The notes beneath the pieces were generated by a model. The model had not been told where the DNA came from. It did no database searches and saw only the letters and a program-made list of their open reading frames with translations. Made by a program: the position numbers and the translations under genes. A stretch of 64,000 bases of DNA from Desmodesmus armatus (Eukaryota; Chlorophyta; Chlorophyceae; Sphaeropleales; Scenedesmaceae), in NCBI GenBank assembly GCA_007449985.2, contig VIIQ02000088.1:124001-188000 (forward strand). Direction: 5' to 3'. Each line of letters starts with the position of its first letter. Position 1 is the first letter of the stretch. Below are positions 11,689 through 24,681 of the stretch, in pieces.

Positions 11689-14600
11689 ATGGACAGCCAT
11701 GCGCCTGCGTTGTGCAACCTGCCTCCGGAGCTGGCTCACCATGTGCTGAAGCATCTCAGCAAGCGGGAGAAGCAGCAGTTTGCCCTGTGCAGCAAGCACA
11801 CCTACTTGTGCGCGCTGGCAGCTGTCAGGTCGCTGATCCTGGGACACAAATGCCTGTCAGCTGGCAACCCAGGAAAGCTCAAGACGGTAAGAAACTTAAG
11901 CACTGCAGCTGCTGTCTTGGTCAGCGCAGCAGACGTAACTTGTTGCCCTGACCTGCCATGTGCTGGCCGCCTGTTGTCCTGCAGATGAAGTACTGCACCA
12001 GCGTCACCATGCGGCCACGCACAATGGACGAGCTGACCAAACTCACGTCCATGCTGCTGGTGCACAACCTGCATCGCCTCCCAGCCCTGAACTGCCTGCG
12101 CTTGGAGCTCCTGGTGCGTTGAGTGTGTGCAGTGGGCCAACGAGCGGTCAGCAGTCGGGGTCCCAGCACAGCCACAGCTTCTGCAAGTATGCTTTGTTAA
12201 CACTAGCCAGATGGGTATCTACTTACTGCAACTGCTGCCAAACAGCCTATGTTCCCCTGTCTGCTGCTCCAAGCAACTGCCAGAGACTCTGCATGCCACA
12301 GATGCTGCATCCCTGCCTTGACCATCACCAACACCGTGCTGTGCTGTGTTGCTGCTGCAGAATGTGTACGACAAGCAGTGTGATGTGAGCCTGATCCTCA
12401 AGTCGGTCGTGCTGCATGCCAAGATGCTGACGGAGCTGCATGTGGAGCAGGAGGCGCAGGTCAGCCTCAAGGCCATGGCCTACACCGCGGAGCTGCCCAT
12501 GCTGGAGCGGCTGTCAGTCAGGAGCAGGAACGGGTGAGCAGGGCTTCTGTGTGCCACTGACATCCCCACTGCACAGCAGGTGTTACAGTGCGTCCTGTAT
12601 CGTATGCTTGCTGTGCTGCAGCATTATCGTGCTGTCCTGCGCCGTGCTTTGCCATGTCCTGCTCCTATCCGGGCTGTCACAAGTCAGTGCAATCCATGTG
12701 GCAGGCTGCAGATCCAGCACTTCCTCTACTAGATTAGTAATCAAACCAGCACTACTCCTGCAGGGCATGGGTGTGGGAGCTACGCCACACCATCCTGCTG
12801 TCACCACGCCCCATCCTGCAGTACTTGGAATCTAGCACAGTAGCAAGAATATACGCCATCCTCACCATGGTCAACCCTGCTGTTGTCGCAGGTTTGAGCC
12901 AGGCGCATTGGGCCAGCTGTCACGTGCAGTCAACGTCACCAGCCTGCACCTGGAGGTCCTGCCGGAACCTAGCGGCAACGCAGGCCCTCTGAGCCCGTCA
13001 GCCCCAGCTGGATCAGGCAAGAGCCCCAGTGAACTGGCACGCCTGCAGGTACTGCTGGGGACTGCCAGCATCTGTGAAGGTGGCAGTGCAGTTCAGGCTC
13101 GCATGACAGTGCTCACTGTGTTGGACTTGGCATCAGCAGAAGTTTGTTGTGGGTGACTGCAATGTTGCACAGCAGCTGCAGCATCAGATGACAACTTCTT
13201 TGGAAGGGACTGTCCAGCACGGTTAGAATACATGCTGTGCTACTGCCAGCAGGTTCCGAACCTGCCAGCTGGGTGAAAAGAGTGCCATCAATGCACTGCG
13301 CAACATGTGCTGCATCGCATGTGTGCCCAACATGTCTGACATGGCGCTGCGCTGTGTATCAACAGGCGGCTGATGAGGTGGGGCTTGCCAAGATGTCGGG
13401 ACAGCTGCAGTCCTTCACCGCAATCGGGTTCAGCACAGCAAGCGGTGTGCGCCCAGTCACCGCACTGCTGGCGGCAGCGGCCGGCAGCCCCAAGCCGCAC
13501 CTTGCCGAGCTGCAGCTGGGGGCCCAGGAGGTACCCAGCCAGAGCGTGGAGCTCATCGCCAGCATCACCAGCCTGCACACACTCAGGTACGGATGCCCTC
13601 GTCCAATCTCTCCTGGGTCGTGAAGCTGTGTTTTGCAACAGTGAAGGTGCAGCCTCGGCAACGCAGTACTGCATTGAGTGGGGCCCCCTTGCATGCATGG
13701 ACAGCAGACGCTACATGCCTGTAGGCTGTTGACTGAGTTCTGTCTGTTTGCTGCTGTTTTCTATGCAGGCTGCTGCCTGGCTGTGAGCTGGCGTCTGCCC
13801 TGGAGCTGTCCCGGCTGTCGGCCCTGGGGTCCCTCACCCAGCTGGTGGTGGCGCCCCTCATGCCGCCTGCCCCCGTGCTGGCAGCCTGGGCCAAGGGCTG
13901 CAGGCAGCTCAGCAAGCTGGGGGTGTGTGGCCAGCCGGGGCCCCTGCCGCTGACAGCTGCCATGCCAGGCATCACGGACCTGCAGCTCCTGGGCAGCGGC
14001 AGCAGCCGCAGCAGGAGGGGCAGCAGCGCAGGCAGTGGCCCGGGCACTGCGGGGCGCCTGAGCATGGACCTGGGCAGCTTGGCCATCACCCTGAGGTCAC
14101 CACTCTCCCTGTCAGGTGGGTGGGGGGAGGGTAGCGCGGTTGCGCATTTCTGCAGCAGCGCGAGCGCTCAACACTGCAGAGATAGCCTCCAGGCACTGCT
14201 TTCAACAGCCTGCAGGGAAGCTGCACGGAAAGCAAGCCCTTTTGATGTTTCCCTCTGCGGTTGGACGATGCGGTTTAACGCCGCTCCTGCCACTGTCTCA
14301 CACCTTGCTTGCATGTGTTTTGATCCGCACACAATGTCATGCAGGCCTTGAGTCGCTGTGGCCCCGGCTTGCCAGCCTCGAGGTGGTGGGCTGGGCCCTG
14401 GACAGTGCCAGCATGGCGGCCATCAAGCAGCTGGAGGGGCTCAGCAGCATACGGCTGCAGGGCGGCAGGGACCCAGGCACCGCCCTGAGCGCGCGCCTGG
14501 CGCTGCAGCTGCTGGACAAGCCGGGCCTCAGCAAGCTGGTGCTGTTGGAGGTAGGCACATGACACACGTGGGGCAGCGTTTCACCACCGATTGTGCAGTT

Positions 14601-15441
14601 GGATGTGTTGCACGTAGTATGCGTGCCTTGCTAGCAGCGCAGCAGAGTGGCCAGGGAGCTTCTCCAGCCCCCAGACAGGTGTCAATCTGGGTGGCAACCT
14701 GCAGCCTGTCCTGCTCCCCACCTGCAGCAGTAGCTGGGGTTCTGCAAGGGTAGTGTGTACGCCTCCTGTTGCTTTTTGATCGCAACTGCCAGTATGCTGT
14801 GCTCTGTGTGACCCCAAAACTGCACGTGTTGGGAACTGCTGTGTTGTTTGTGCCAGGCATCCGACCTCGATGATGCCTGGGTGTCCGAGGCCATGACCCA
14901 CATCACCGGCCGCTGCTGTGACGGCTCCCTGCCGGCAGTGCGGGAGCTGCACCTGGGCGCAGCAGGAGCCAGCAACCCTGGCAGCAGCACCAACAGCAGC
15001 GGAGCCGGCAGCAATGGCAGCACCGCAGGAGGGCCGCCAACAACGCTGGCAGGCAGCAGCATCGGCGACCCTGCAGGCTTCGGCAGCAGCGGGGGCGGCG
15101 GCGGCGGGATGTTGACAGACAAGGGCCTGGTGCGGCTGTGTGCATGCCCCCGCCTGACGACGCTGGTGCTGGCAGGTCTGCCTGGGGTGACACTGGCTGG
15201 CCTGAAAGCGCTGGTGGGGGGCAGTGCATCACTGAGGGAGGTGGTGGTGAGGGGCTGCCCCGCGGTGTCTGCCGCACCAGCTGACAGCGTCTCCAAGGCG
15301 CTGTGGGGCCGGGTGGGAGGGCAGTGGACCTGTGGGTCAGCTAAGGTGCCTCTGATGTGCACATGCATGTGCGGGTCGCACTCCGGACCCTTGGCAGGCC
15401 CACACAGTTTTTGTTTGGGGGGGTGGGGTGGGGGGAGGTAA
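11689..15441 (+). CDS. F-box/leucine-rich-repeat protein (third of three)
   Basis: Eight-exon model: 11689-11886, 11985-12113, 12361-12533, 12892-13048, 13366-13586, 13769-14115, 14345-14550, 14857-15441. Every junction is GT-AG and phase-consistent, giving about 671 residues with no correction needed. The N-terminus (ALCNLPPELAHHVLKHLSK) is a good F-box. The rest is leucine-rich repeats (VTSLHLEVLPEPS, ITDLQLLGSG, LASLEVVGWALD) broken by Ser/Gly-rich low-complexity loops near residues 360 and 500. The first Met is taken because the F-box follows directly; a GTG six bases upstream is in frame but not preferred. The very C-terminal ~45 residues after VSAAPADSVSKALWG are Gly/Trp/Cys-rich and may be read-through of an unrecognised donor. 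Probable SCF ubiquitin-ligase adaptor; substrate unknown. Confidence 0.78.
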
Positions 15442-17773
15442 TGGGCACTCGCAGCGGGGGTAGTGCCGACACAGTTTGGCCGCAGGTGGTTTGAGTTTTT
15501 TGTGTTTGGTGGAGTGTTCCAGCAGGAGGTCTGCTTGCATGGTTGATTGAGTGGGGTGTGGAGTGTGAGCACCGTTGTGTGCCAGTGTGAGAGTAGTACT
15601 CAAGAGGCGGTCACGGCCTGCACCCCTCATTCGGTGAGCATTGCCACTGTTCTTGGGCTCAGCATGCAGCACCCTGCTCAGCCGCACACTGAAGCAAGTG
15701 TGCAGGCAGAGTTCTAGTTTTGACTGAACCAGCATGGCAGCTGGGCAGCATGGCATGCCACACCAGTATGGGACACTGCTAAGAAAGATAGATACACTCA
15801 CCTTCCTTATGAGTAACTGCCCAGGCCAGCATCAGATGACAGCCGCCAGGCAGCTGCAGCCCCACTGCATGTTACTTGCCATTGGTAGTAGTGTGGGTGT
15901 CGGGGCATTGCGACAGTCCGTCTGTGTGGGCGTGATGTTGGTGCGTAGTGGTGAAGGGAGGGGGGGGGGGAGAGCAAGGGCAGTCTGGTGTGCTGGTCCC
16001 TGAGGCTGTAGCAGCAGCAGCTGAGGCAGGTTGCAACTATGAGCCTCATTGGCTCCTGGATAGGAGGTGTTTGTGCCTTCCCTTGAGCTCTTGAAGATGG
16101 CTTGAGCGCATCACTTGCTAGGAACCTTTCTCACGCATGCCCGCTGCAACATCAGGGGGTTGAATGCGCAGGGGGAGGTGGACAACCATGTCGGGAGTGC
16201 CTGAATGTCAGTGCTTGCTGCATATGTTGTGTTTCTGTTGCCATGTGCCAGCTGTTTCCCGGTTGTCAGTCACAGCAGTAATTGCCACTGCCGGGCGGGT
16301 GCCATTCGTGAAGCCTGGGCTTGGGCTTGAGAATTGGTGGTGGACGACTGTCTGTTTCTGCTGGTATTGCCTTCTGCTGTTGCTGGCACATTTGTTGCAT
16401 ACACCAGCAGCTGAGGCCTTCATGCCAGCCTGCACGGCCCAGGCAGCCCAGTTTGGTAGTGCTACTGTTAGCACAGTACGGGGCCACTTACAGTACATTT
16501 ACAGTACGGGAGCCAGGCCCCTTGCCTCCGTGTTGTGCCCTTTGACAGGGTAGATGTGCTGGGGGGGGGGGGGTGATGGCAGGGCAGCACTTGTCCCTTG
16601 CCTCCGTGTTGTGCCCTTTGACAGGGTAGATGTGCTGGTGGTTTGCTTTGCCTGCGAGGTGTGTGATGCAGTAGGTCACCGGCTGTGACGGACACAGACG
16701 CATGATCACGCTGTGGCTGCAGAGGCTGGCATCCTGCCGCCGTGCAAGGGTCAATGTTCCCACCCTGGGCGGCAGTGACTGGGGCATATGGTTGCGTGCC
16801 ACATATGGCTGGTGCACTTTCACATCTGTTATCTGCTAACTGCTCGTGCCATCGCTCGCCATCTGCATCTCTGCAGGATGCAGTCACTGCTAGCCGTGTT
16901 GGTTTTTTGTGCAGTTTTACTGCTGGTGGTGCCCCATCATGGCATGCGTCACTCCATCGCAGTACAGATGGATGTAGGGCTCTCAGCCCGGCTCTGGCTG
17001 CCACTGTCACTATGAAGTGCATGTTTCAGGATTCGAGGTTTTGAAGATCTGTTGTTGAGGTGTAGGAAGATCTGTTGTCACATGTCCCAACCTGAGCCTA
17101 TTTTCGAGGGTCGACTGACCCTGTGTGCTGCTCTGTCATGACCCTTGGTAGTCAGATGACACCACCAATCAGGGCTCAACTGTCAGACACTGCGGGGTAC
17201 TGCAGCAGTGCAGCCACCGGCAATATGGCTTGGATCCAGCTGCAGCCCCACCTCATGGTGTCCTCCGAGGTTGGTGCTGCATATGCATCCCCAGAGGCCT
17301 GGCACTATGCCCTTGGTTGTCAGTTGTCTGAGTGTGGACTTGATTTGCTGCTGCCATCTGCAACATCGTGATACCACATGGCAGGCTCCATCGTTTCTCA
17401 TTGACTTGACCGCCCCCTCGTGAGACCAGCATACTGATTCACCGGCCCTTCAAACATCAATGAAACCACAGTGGCTGCAATAAGCAACGTTGCATCCGTT
17501 TCGGTTTGTGGTTGTTGGGTCTGTTGGCGGTCAACGATCACCGCTGACTAATTGGCCACACCATGCTCAATCACGCCGCAAACCCTACCAGTGCTTGAAC
17601 AATGTCTAGATGTAAGCATGCGTACGTCAAACAGCGTCATTGGCGCTATCCAACAGCAGCTCACCAACCCACCACCACAAGTGTGCTGCACTTGTTGCAA
17701 GGCGTGATTGGGCACCACCAAGGCTGTTGCGTGCTATCTGACGTCTTCTAGGAATCGCTAGCAAACTGCAGCC
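15442..17773. other. Intergenic, no gene seen
   Basis: A 2.3-kb gap between the third F-box/LRR gene and COQ8, both on the plus strand. It contains a perfect 41-base direct repeat (listed separately), a G-run at 16561-16573 and short TACAGTAC-type repeats at 16476-16509. Open frames on either strand lack recognisable domains. The COQ8 promoter and 5' UTR should lie in the last few hundred bases. Confidence 0.5.
16522..16638. repeat. Perfect 41-bp direct repeat
   Basis: TTGCCTCCGTGTTGTGCCCT and the following 21 bases occur identically at 16522-16562 and 16598-16638. The copies start 76 bases apart and are separated by a G-run and a short unique segment. This is a recent local tandem duplication outside any recognised gene. 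Confidence 0.85.
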
Positions 17774-18789
17774 ATGTCCTGGCTGTCCCCCAAGCACCTG
17801 GATGATGCCAGCCGCATCCTGAGGGGTGTGGCCCTGGTGCTGGCCAAGGCAGCCATAGACAGGTAGGGTGGCAGGGGCCCAGGCCACAAGAAAGTTGCAT
17901 GTATGCATGTACAAAATGTTGAGTGACGTGCATTGTGGCGCCCCCACTGTACAGTTGGCCACACGCCATACGCCTAGTGAGCCCCCACCCCCTCCCTCGC
18001 CCGGCCGGGGGGGGGGGGGGGGCTTGCATAACCCTTGTTTACATATAACCCTTGTTTACATTCTTCACACACTCATACGCTCACTACATATTCCTCACCC
18101 TCATACGCTCACCGTGGATGCTTTCATGACACCCCTCCCCCCCCCTGCCCCGCCGCAATCACACTGCTGTGTGCATAGCAGCACCACACAGCGTGCCGCA
18201 CTCAGGCAAGCCCAGGCAGCAGCAGTTGCAGCAGCCAATGCAGCTGCAGCACACTCACAGCACCAGCAGCAGCAGCATGCTTCCAGCCAGGCCCCAGCCT
18301 CAGCTGCTGCTGCCCCTCACGTTGCCACCGCAGCAGGGGCAGCAGGGGTCAACCCCCTGGCAACGTACATGTACCCACAACAGTGGCGATGTGGGCAACT
18401 GCTGCCCCTCACACCCCACAGCAGCAGCAGAGTGTTATGGATTACACTGCAGCGGATGTCCAGCCAGTTGCTGAATTCACGCCTGTGAGTCAAGCAGCAG
18501 GGTCTGCACAGCAGCAGCAGCAGCAGCAGGAGTGGCAACATGTTGCCCAGGTACAGCAAGCAGTGCAGCCTGCACCACAACCACCACCACCAGCAGCAGC
18601 TGTTCACGTTGAGCCTGCAGCAGCTCAAGTCCCAGCAGCAACGGCAGCAGCAGCAGCAGCGCCGTCACAGCCAGATGCAGCTGCTGCCTCTATTGCCTGG
18701 CAGCCAGTTGGCCAGCCGCAGCCGCCAGCAGCTGAGGCCATATCGCCGCCAGCAGCACAACCAGCAGCCCCCAAGCAGCAGCACCTCTC

Positions 18790-18822
<33 letters not shown>

Positions 18823-21800
18823 GTGATGCCATCCACTGTTACTGCTGCTGGTCAGTCTGCTGTGCGTGTTGACAGTGTTGACAGTTGGATGTCAGGCCAT
18901 GAGAGCCCCACCACTGAGGCAGAGGCGGTGCTGGCAGCACTGCCACCAGCAGCAGACCAGCAGCAGCAGCAGAAGCTCAAGGTGCTGAGGGAGCGCAGGT
19001 GAGGGAAGAAAACCCTGCCTCGATGCCTGCCGTGCTGCTTGACCCAGGAACACTCCATGCCCAGCTGTCACTGGTGGGGTGGCGGTCATGTTGGCTGTTA
19101 GCCCTGTAGTCGGCTATCATAGCCAATGGCATTGCAACTGGGCATTTTGCAGAGACACAGGTACAGGGACAGAGGGGGGAGGCAGCTGCACCTGCCTTGT
19201 GTTGGGGGGGTCAGCTGCAGCAGCGTGGGGACATGGCGGCAGGTGCGAGGGTTCCAGATCAAGCCTGGCATGAGGTTTCTTGAGGAGCCCAACAACTCTT
19301 GGGACCAGTGCTGCTGCTGTCTGACTGACTCCCTTCAGTTGCCCAAGCATCACCAAGCTGCATCAGCAGTCAACACAGCAACAACCACCTTTGGGCTTTC
19401 TTCATTCGTCGCATTCCCCCCTTCCCCCTCTTCATCCCCCCCCCCCCCCCCCCCCGCAGGGTCCCCTCCACCCAGATAGGTCGTGCCCTGGGCTTCGCCG
19501 GCATGGGTGCCAGCCTGCTCTTTGGCAGCATCACAGACAGCGTCACCAGGACACTCGGCGGCGGCAGCAGCAGCGGCAGCAGTGACGGCAGCAGCGGCAG
19601 CAGTGGCGGCAGCAATGTGTACAGCAACTTCATCACGGAGTCGAATGCTGAGCGGCTGGCGAATGCGCTGTGCCGCATGAGGGGGGCAGCACTCAAGATT
19701 GGGCAGATGCTGTCCATTCAGGACGAAACAGTGCTGCCGCCACAGGTAAGTCTTCTTACTGTTTGACTACAGGGTTAGGGTTTAGACTATGGCGCTTATC
19801 TTATCGGTGCTGGCTTCACTGCAGCGTTGGGTTTCAGAGTATGGGTTTGGCTGCAGGGTTGGGGTTCATGCTTGCTCACACCCCCTCTACCTCCTCGCCT
19901 ACTGCCCTTGCCCCCCTTTCCCCCCCCCCCCCCACAAACACCCACAGATCCAGTCAGCGCTGGAGCGTGTGCGTGCGGGTGCTGACGTGATGCCACGCAG
20001 CCAGCTGGAGGGTCAACTGGTGGCAGAGCTGGGAGCCGATTGGAACAACAGACTGCAATCATTCGACTGGACGCCCCGCGCTGCTGCCAGCATAGGGCAG
20101 GTGCATGCAGCCACGCTGCATGATGGGACACAGGTGGCCATGAAGATACAGTACCCAGGTAGGACGGCGGACTTGTACCATTCAGGGGAAGGGGTTCATA
20201 GTGTGACGATGACATTGGTGGCAAACAGTGATGCTCATCACACTGTTGCTCTCCCCACAATGCCACTGTCGCTTCTCTTCGCTCCTTGGCTTAGAAGACA
20301 ACTCCACTTCAGAGAGCAAGTCATCTGTAAAACTTCCATGTGCACCTGGGCTTGTCCTGTAGGCTCGTCCTGCCTCACCTTCACTTATCCGACCAGCCAA
20401 GCCCATTGCCCTTTGCCTCACCTCCCCCCTCTTGGGCTCCTCTCCTGTGTTCAACATTGCAAGTTGCAAGCACCATGCTGCTGACGTTGGCAAGTCACCC
20501 CCCCTCCCATGCTGCAGGTGTTGCCCGCAGCATTGAGAGTGATGTTGACAACCTGATGCGGCTCATTCGCATCGCCAACATCCTGCCCAGGGGGCTCTAC
20601 GTGGAGAGCGCTGTCAAGGTGAGCACAGCCACACTCATTGGCTCATCTTCAGTCAGCCTGACCTTTGAAAGGTTGCAGAGCACTGCAGAGGTTGCCAGAG
20701 GCTCATATGGAACAACGAAATACACCGTGAATGGTTGCAGCAGATGCATTGTGCCTTGGTGAGGCACACACACCGCTGATGTGTGCTTGTAGACAGCTTG
20801 CCCCACAGGCTGCTCAGCAGTGTTGTCTCCCTCCCTCCTTCCCGCTGTTGTGCATTCACCCCCCCCCCCCCCCCACACACACACACACACCTCGCCAGGT
20901 TGCCAAGCGTGAGTTGGCCCTTGAGTGCAACTACACGTACGAGGCAGACGCACAGGCACGGTTCAGGGAGCTGGTGGCGGCTGACACACAACTCAACAAC
21001 CTCTTCTACGTACCTAAGGTGAACACACAGCCAAAAAACAGCGACATTGGGGGGAAGGAGGGGGCGGCAGCATTTGTTATGTGTTATCATCTTGTTGAGG
21101 GGGCTGCAGGACTTGGTGCTGCAAGTTGTCCAACTTTCAGGTGGTTGGTTGCTGTGTGCGTTGACACAAAAATGGATGACTTGTTGTGCTGACATTGATG
21201 TCACACGCAGTTGCATTTCAAACAGTCTTGTTTTTGCTGAACTTGACATCACACAGTTGCAAACCCGTCTTTTACTTTGTTTACTGACTGACTGTTTGTG
21301 CTGACTTCTCCCCTCCGCCTGCCCCCCCCTCCCAGGTGTACCCTGAGGTGTGCAGCAGGCAGATCCTGACCACTGAGTGGGTCAACGGGATCACCATTGA
21401 CAAGGTGAGACACACGAACACACACACCTCAGCCACTTGAGGGGACAGACACCCAGTCTGTGTACGCACCAGCGATGCAGAACCCCCAACCCCAAGATTT
21501 ACAGCTTCCTAGAGGGGATGTCAGCGTGCATGATGCCGGGCAGCACAGCTCTGGGTCAACCAAGCATCGTCAAGTGCCACTAGATTGGTGCTCCTTTGCA
21601 ACCCCCCTCCCCCCCCCCCCCTCGCGCACCCCGCCCCTGCCATCGCTGCCCTGCCCTGCAGGTAGCTGAGTTGCCCCAGGCCGTTCGTGACCACGTAGGC
21701 ACCTGCCTGCTGCGTCTCACCCTGCGTGAGCTGTACGAGTGGCGCTTCATGCAGACAGACCCAAACTGGGGCAACTTCCTTTACGACCAGCACAGCGGGG

Positions 21801-23471
21801 TGCTCAACCTCATTGACTTTGGGGCCGCAAAGGCCTACCCACGCAGGTGAGGGGGGGGAGTGTACATATAACAGAAACTTTGTTCGATCTGCAAAGACTG
21901 CGGAAACCCGGGGATACGACCCACGGCAGAAGAGTTGGACCAGACAGTGTTAACTCAGAAACACCCGATCAAGGTGCCCTGCACGCGCACGCAGTTGTAG
22001 GGTACCAGGGACCGTCGGCCGCGGCGGGGTACAGCTAAGACCACTGGCACTACACCTACACAGTGCAGCAACCCTGCACTACATTACTGAGTGTACATAT
22101 GGTACATATGGTATGCAGGCACCCTCAGGGTTGTATGCTGCTTCGGCATGGGGGGGGGTAAAGGGGTTTTTTGGGAAGAAACTGTGTGCGTCTGCCATAG
22201 GGGTTTCGGACTCCTTGCATCTGTGGGGTCGACAGTGCATGCTGGAGTGGTGGAAGGAGCTGATTATGCACATGCACATGCACATGCACCTGAACCTGGC
22301 CTTCTCAAGAGCGCGAGTGGGGGGGGGGTGTTTTTTGAGGGGGGGGGAGACAGTTTCAAACTGCACCTGACCTTGGCTTGCCCACACATTGACACCCTCG
22401 CTTGCCCGTCCTGCCCTTTCTGTGTGTTTGTGTTGTGTGCATGTGCATGTGCTTGCTGCCCCTGTGTGTGTGCCCCCCAGCTTTGTTGACAACTACCTGC
22501 GCATGGTTCATGCCTGTGCTGAGCGCAACAGGCAGGGGGTGGTGGACATGTCAGTCAAACTAGGCTTCCTCACAGGTGAGGGAGAGACCTGCCTAGCCCC
22601 AGCAGCAGCAGCACGGGCACCAACAGCAGCAGGACTGGCCCCAACCATGAGTGTGTGCATTGTGCAACGTTGTGTCAGCTACCATGCCTCCTCCCTTGCA
22701 CGCTTCCCTACTAGGAGTACACAACAGTACACAACACAAACCTGGCAACCACAGCATGATGAGAGGGTGCAGCTGCTTGCTACTGCCTTAAGGCCCCACC
22801 CCCACCCCCTGCATCAACCCAATAACTGTCTGAGGCGGCCTCTTCCTTTCCCCCCCTCCCCCCTCCCCCCTCCTCCTCACCCCCCCCCCCCCCCCTCGCG
22901 TGTAGGTGACGAGAGTGCGGTGATGTTGGACGCGCACACCGAGGCTGGGTTTGTTGTAGTCTGCCCTTCTCCACCCCTGGCATCTACGACTTTGGTGCTC
23001 ACAGCGGCATGACACCCCGTGTTGCTGAGCTGGGTTCCATCATGCTCAAGCACAGGCTCACACCACCACCTGAGGAGAGCTACAGCCTGCACAGGTGCGG
23101 GAGACAGGACCCGGGGGGGGGGGGGGGGGGGGGGGGGGACTGGCCATGGCTGCGGAAGCCCTCAAATGGGGGAGGGGCATCATGAGGGCGCAGCGCAAGC
23201 TCATGGGGCGTGATTGCCAGGGTTGTGTTTTCAGCATGGCCGAGCTCTTCGTGACAGTTTCTGCTGCTGCTGCTGCTGCTGCTGTTTGTGCTGCAGGAAG
23301 CTGAGTGGTGCCTTCCTGGCGTGCATGAAGCTACGTGCTCGTGTGCCCTGCAGGGACATGTTCTTCCAGGCATACGACAACTATAACTTTGACGGGGGGG
23401 ACACAGCAGCAGCAGCAGCTGGGGACACGGCAGGGTCTGACCAGGATGTGCCACACAGCGCAACAGCATGA
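17774..23471 (+). CDS. COQ8: COQ8/ABC1-type atypical kinase, ubiquinone biosynthesis
   Basis: Eleven exons: 17774-17862, 18182-18998, 19460-19745, 19948-20158, 20518-20618, 20899-21018, 21336-21404, 21662-21846, 22481-22575, 22906-23094, 23297-23471; about 779 residues. Family hallmarks are in order: the KxGQ signature ([10 protein letters not shown]), the Ala-rich loop (AAASIGQVH), the VAMK lysine, [10 protein letters not shown], the catalytic loop DPNWGNF, the DFG-type metal site (LIDFGAAK) and the C-terminal [14 protein letters not shown]. In the family, COQ8 supports the coenzyme Q synthesis complex at the mitochondrial inner membrane; mitochondrial location here is inferred. The N-terminal exon 2 adds roughly 270 residues of Gln/Ala/Pro-rich sequence not usual in the family. 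Three single-base frame breaks (C3 at 18374-18376, C5 at 18768-18772, and about 22959) must be bridged. All are repaired by one added base, and then all phases close. Function call is firm; the exon 2 frame is the weakest part. Confidence 0.9.
18026..18117. repeat. Short tandem duplications in COQ8 intron 1
   Basis: A 15-base unit, TAACCCTTGTTTACA with its flank, occurs twice at about 18030-18060. Directly after it, an ACTCATACGCTCAC-like unit occurs twice at about 18070-18113. Both lie within the intron between exons 1 and 2, downstream of a G-run. Confidence 0.7.
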
Positions 23472-24063
23472 GGGCAGCCAGTGGTGGTGTCCAGGACTGT
23501 AACGTTCGGCACAGTTGTGTAACAACAGAGATATAACATGCACCAGGCTTCACAAAGGGGCTTGCAGGCGCGTGCAGTGCGCTGGCCACCACCACATGAT
23601 CACTGTTGCATGTGAAAGACTGATGTGAGTGATGCTGGATGATGTCTACGCTGTACATTCGGACTTGCAAATGAATACACAGTGGTAAAACAAATCAATG
23701 ACAGATTTGGCCCCCACGATGCACAGTAAGTGTTCAATCAAACCAGTTACGTAACCGTGTGGCGGGGCGCTCCACAGACATCGTTAGTGCGTAGGACAGT
23801 TTGAAAGCCCATAGAAGTCGTCTTGAGCAGTTGTGCCGCCTCGTTACGCACGTGCATGGTCCATCAGCAGCAGCAGCAGTCTGTCTGAACAGCCAGCAGG
23901 TGCAACTGTGCAGCAACTTCGTTTCGTGTTCAGAAGTTTGATCAATAGCAGTGACGTGCAAACGGCTTCTCGGCGCAGTCGGACTGCATCAGACTGCAGC
24001 AGCAGCAGAAGGAGGACACCAGTGTGAACAGCAGCAGCGACAGCGGCAGCAGCAGCAGCAGCC
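23472..24063. other. COQ8 3' flank and SAS10/UTP3 promoter region
   Basis: Just under 600 bases between two plus-strand genes. TGTAA, the usual green-algal polyadenylation signal, occurs twice shortly after the COQ8 stop (near 23500 and 23518), but both may be too close to the stop to be the one used. CAG repeats precede the next start codon. No gene seen. Confidence 0.45.
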
Positions 24064-24647
24064 ATGCCCAAGGCAAAGGCAGGCAAAGGCGCTAAGACTA
24101 AAGCCCGCAGTGACCTCGATAAGCTTGCTATGAGTGACTCGGATAACGAGGTTGATGAGGGGCTGCTCAAGGTCCATGAGGGCGCAGGAGCAGACAGGTA
24201 CCCGGGGGGGGGGGGGGGGGGGGTACATGCACCAGCACAAGGAGCAATGGAAGCAGCAGAGCAGCAGCAGCAGCAGCAAGTCCGTCTTAACGAAATGAAC
24301 AAAGCCACCATATGACCGGCTTTCATGGCAGCTGCAGCAGTAGACGCATTCAAGGTCCATCGTGTGGTGTGTGTGTGTGTGGTGTGGGTGTGTGTGTGTG
24401 GGGGGGGGGGGGGGGGGGGATGTTGGTGTGTCTGGCGGTGAAGTGACTGTCTGGCCCTGGTCAGCCCACACAAATCAAGTTGCTGTGTGGGTGGGAAAGG
24501 GATAGTGAGCGTTGGTGTGAAGGCAGTGGGTTCAGCAGCCGGGAGGGGTGTGCAGGTGTAGGTTCAGCTGGGCTCTCACTCTTGGTCATTCTTGTGCTGT
24601 GATTTGAGCTTGTGGGGCAAGCACCGGCAGCACAGAAGGCGCTGTTC

Positions 24648-24681
<34 letters not shown>

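Noticed and set aside
13583..14089. Minus-strand frame opposite the third F-box/LRR gene
   Set aside because: It is the antisense shadow of exons 5-6, which have clear LRR coding on the plus strand with phase-consistent introns.
23472..24063. Possibility that COQ8 is a pseudogene because of its frame breaks
   Set aside because: All catalytic motifs and splice sites are intact, and the breaks are repaired by single added bases in or next to short runs. A sequencing cause is simpler.
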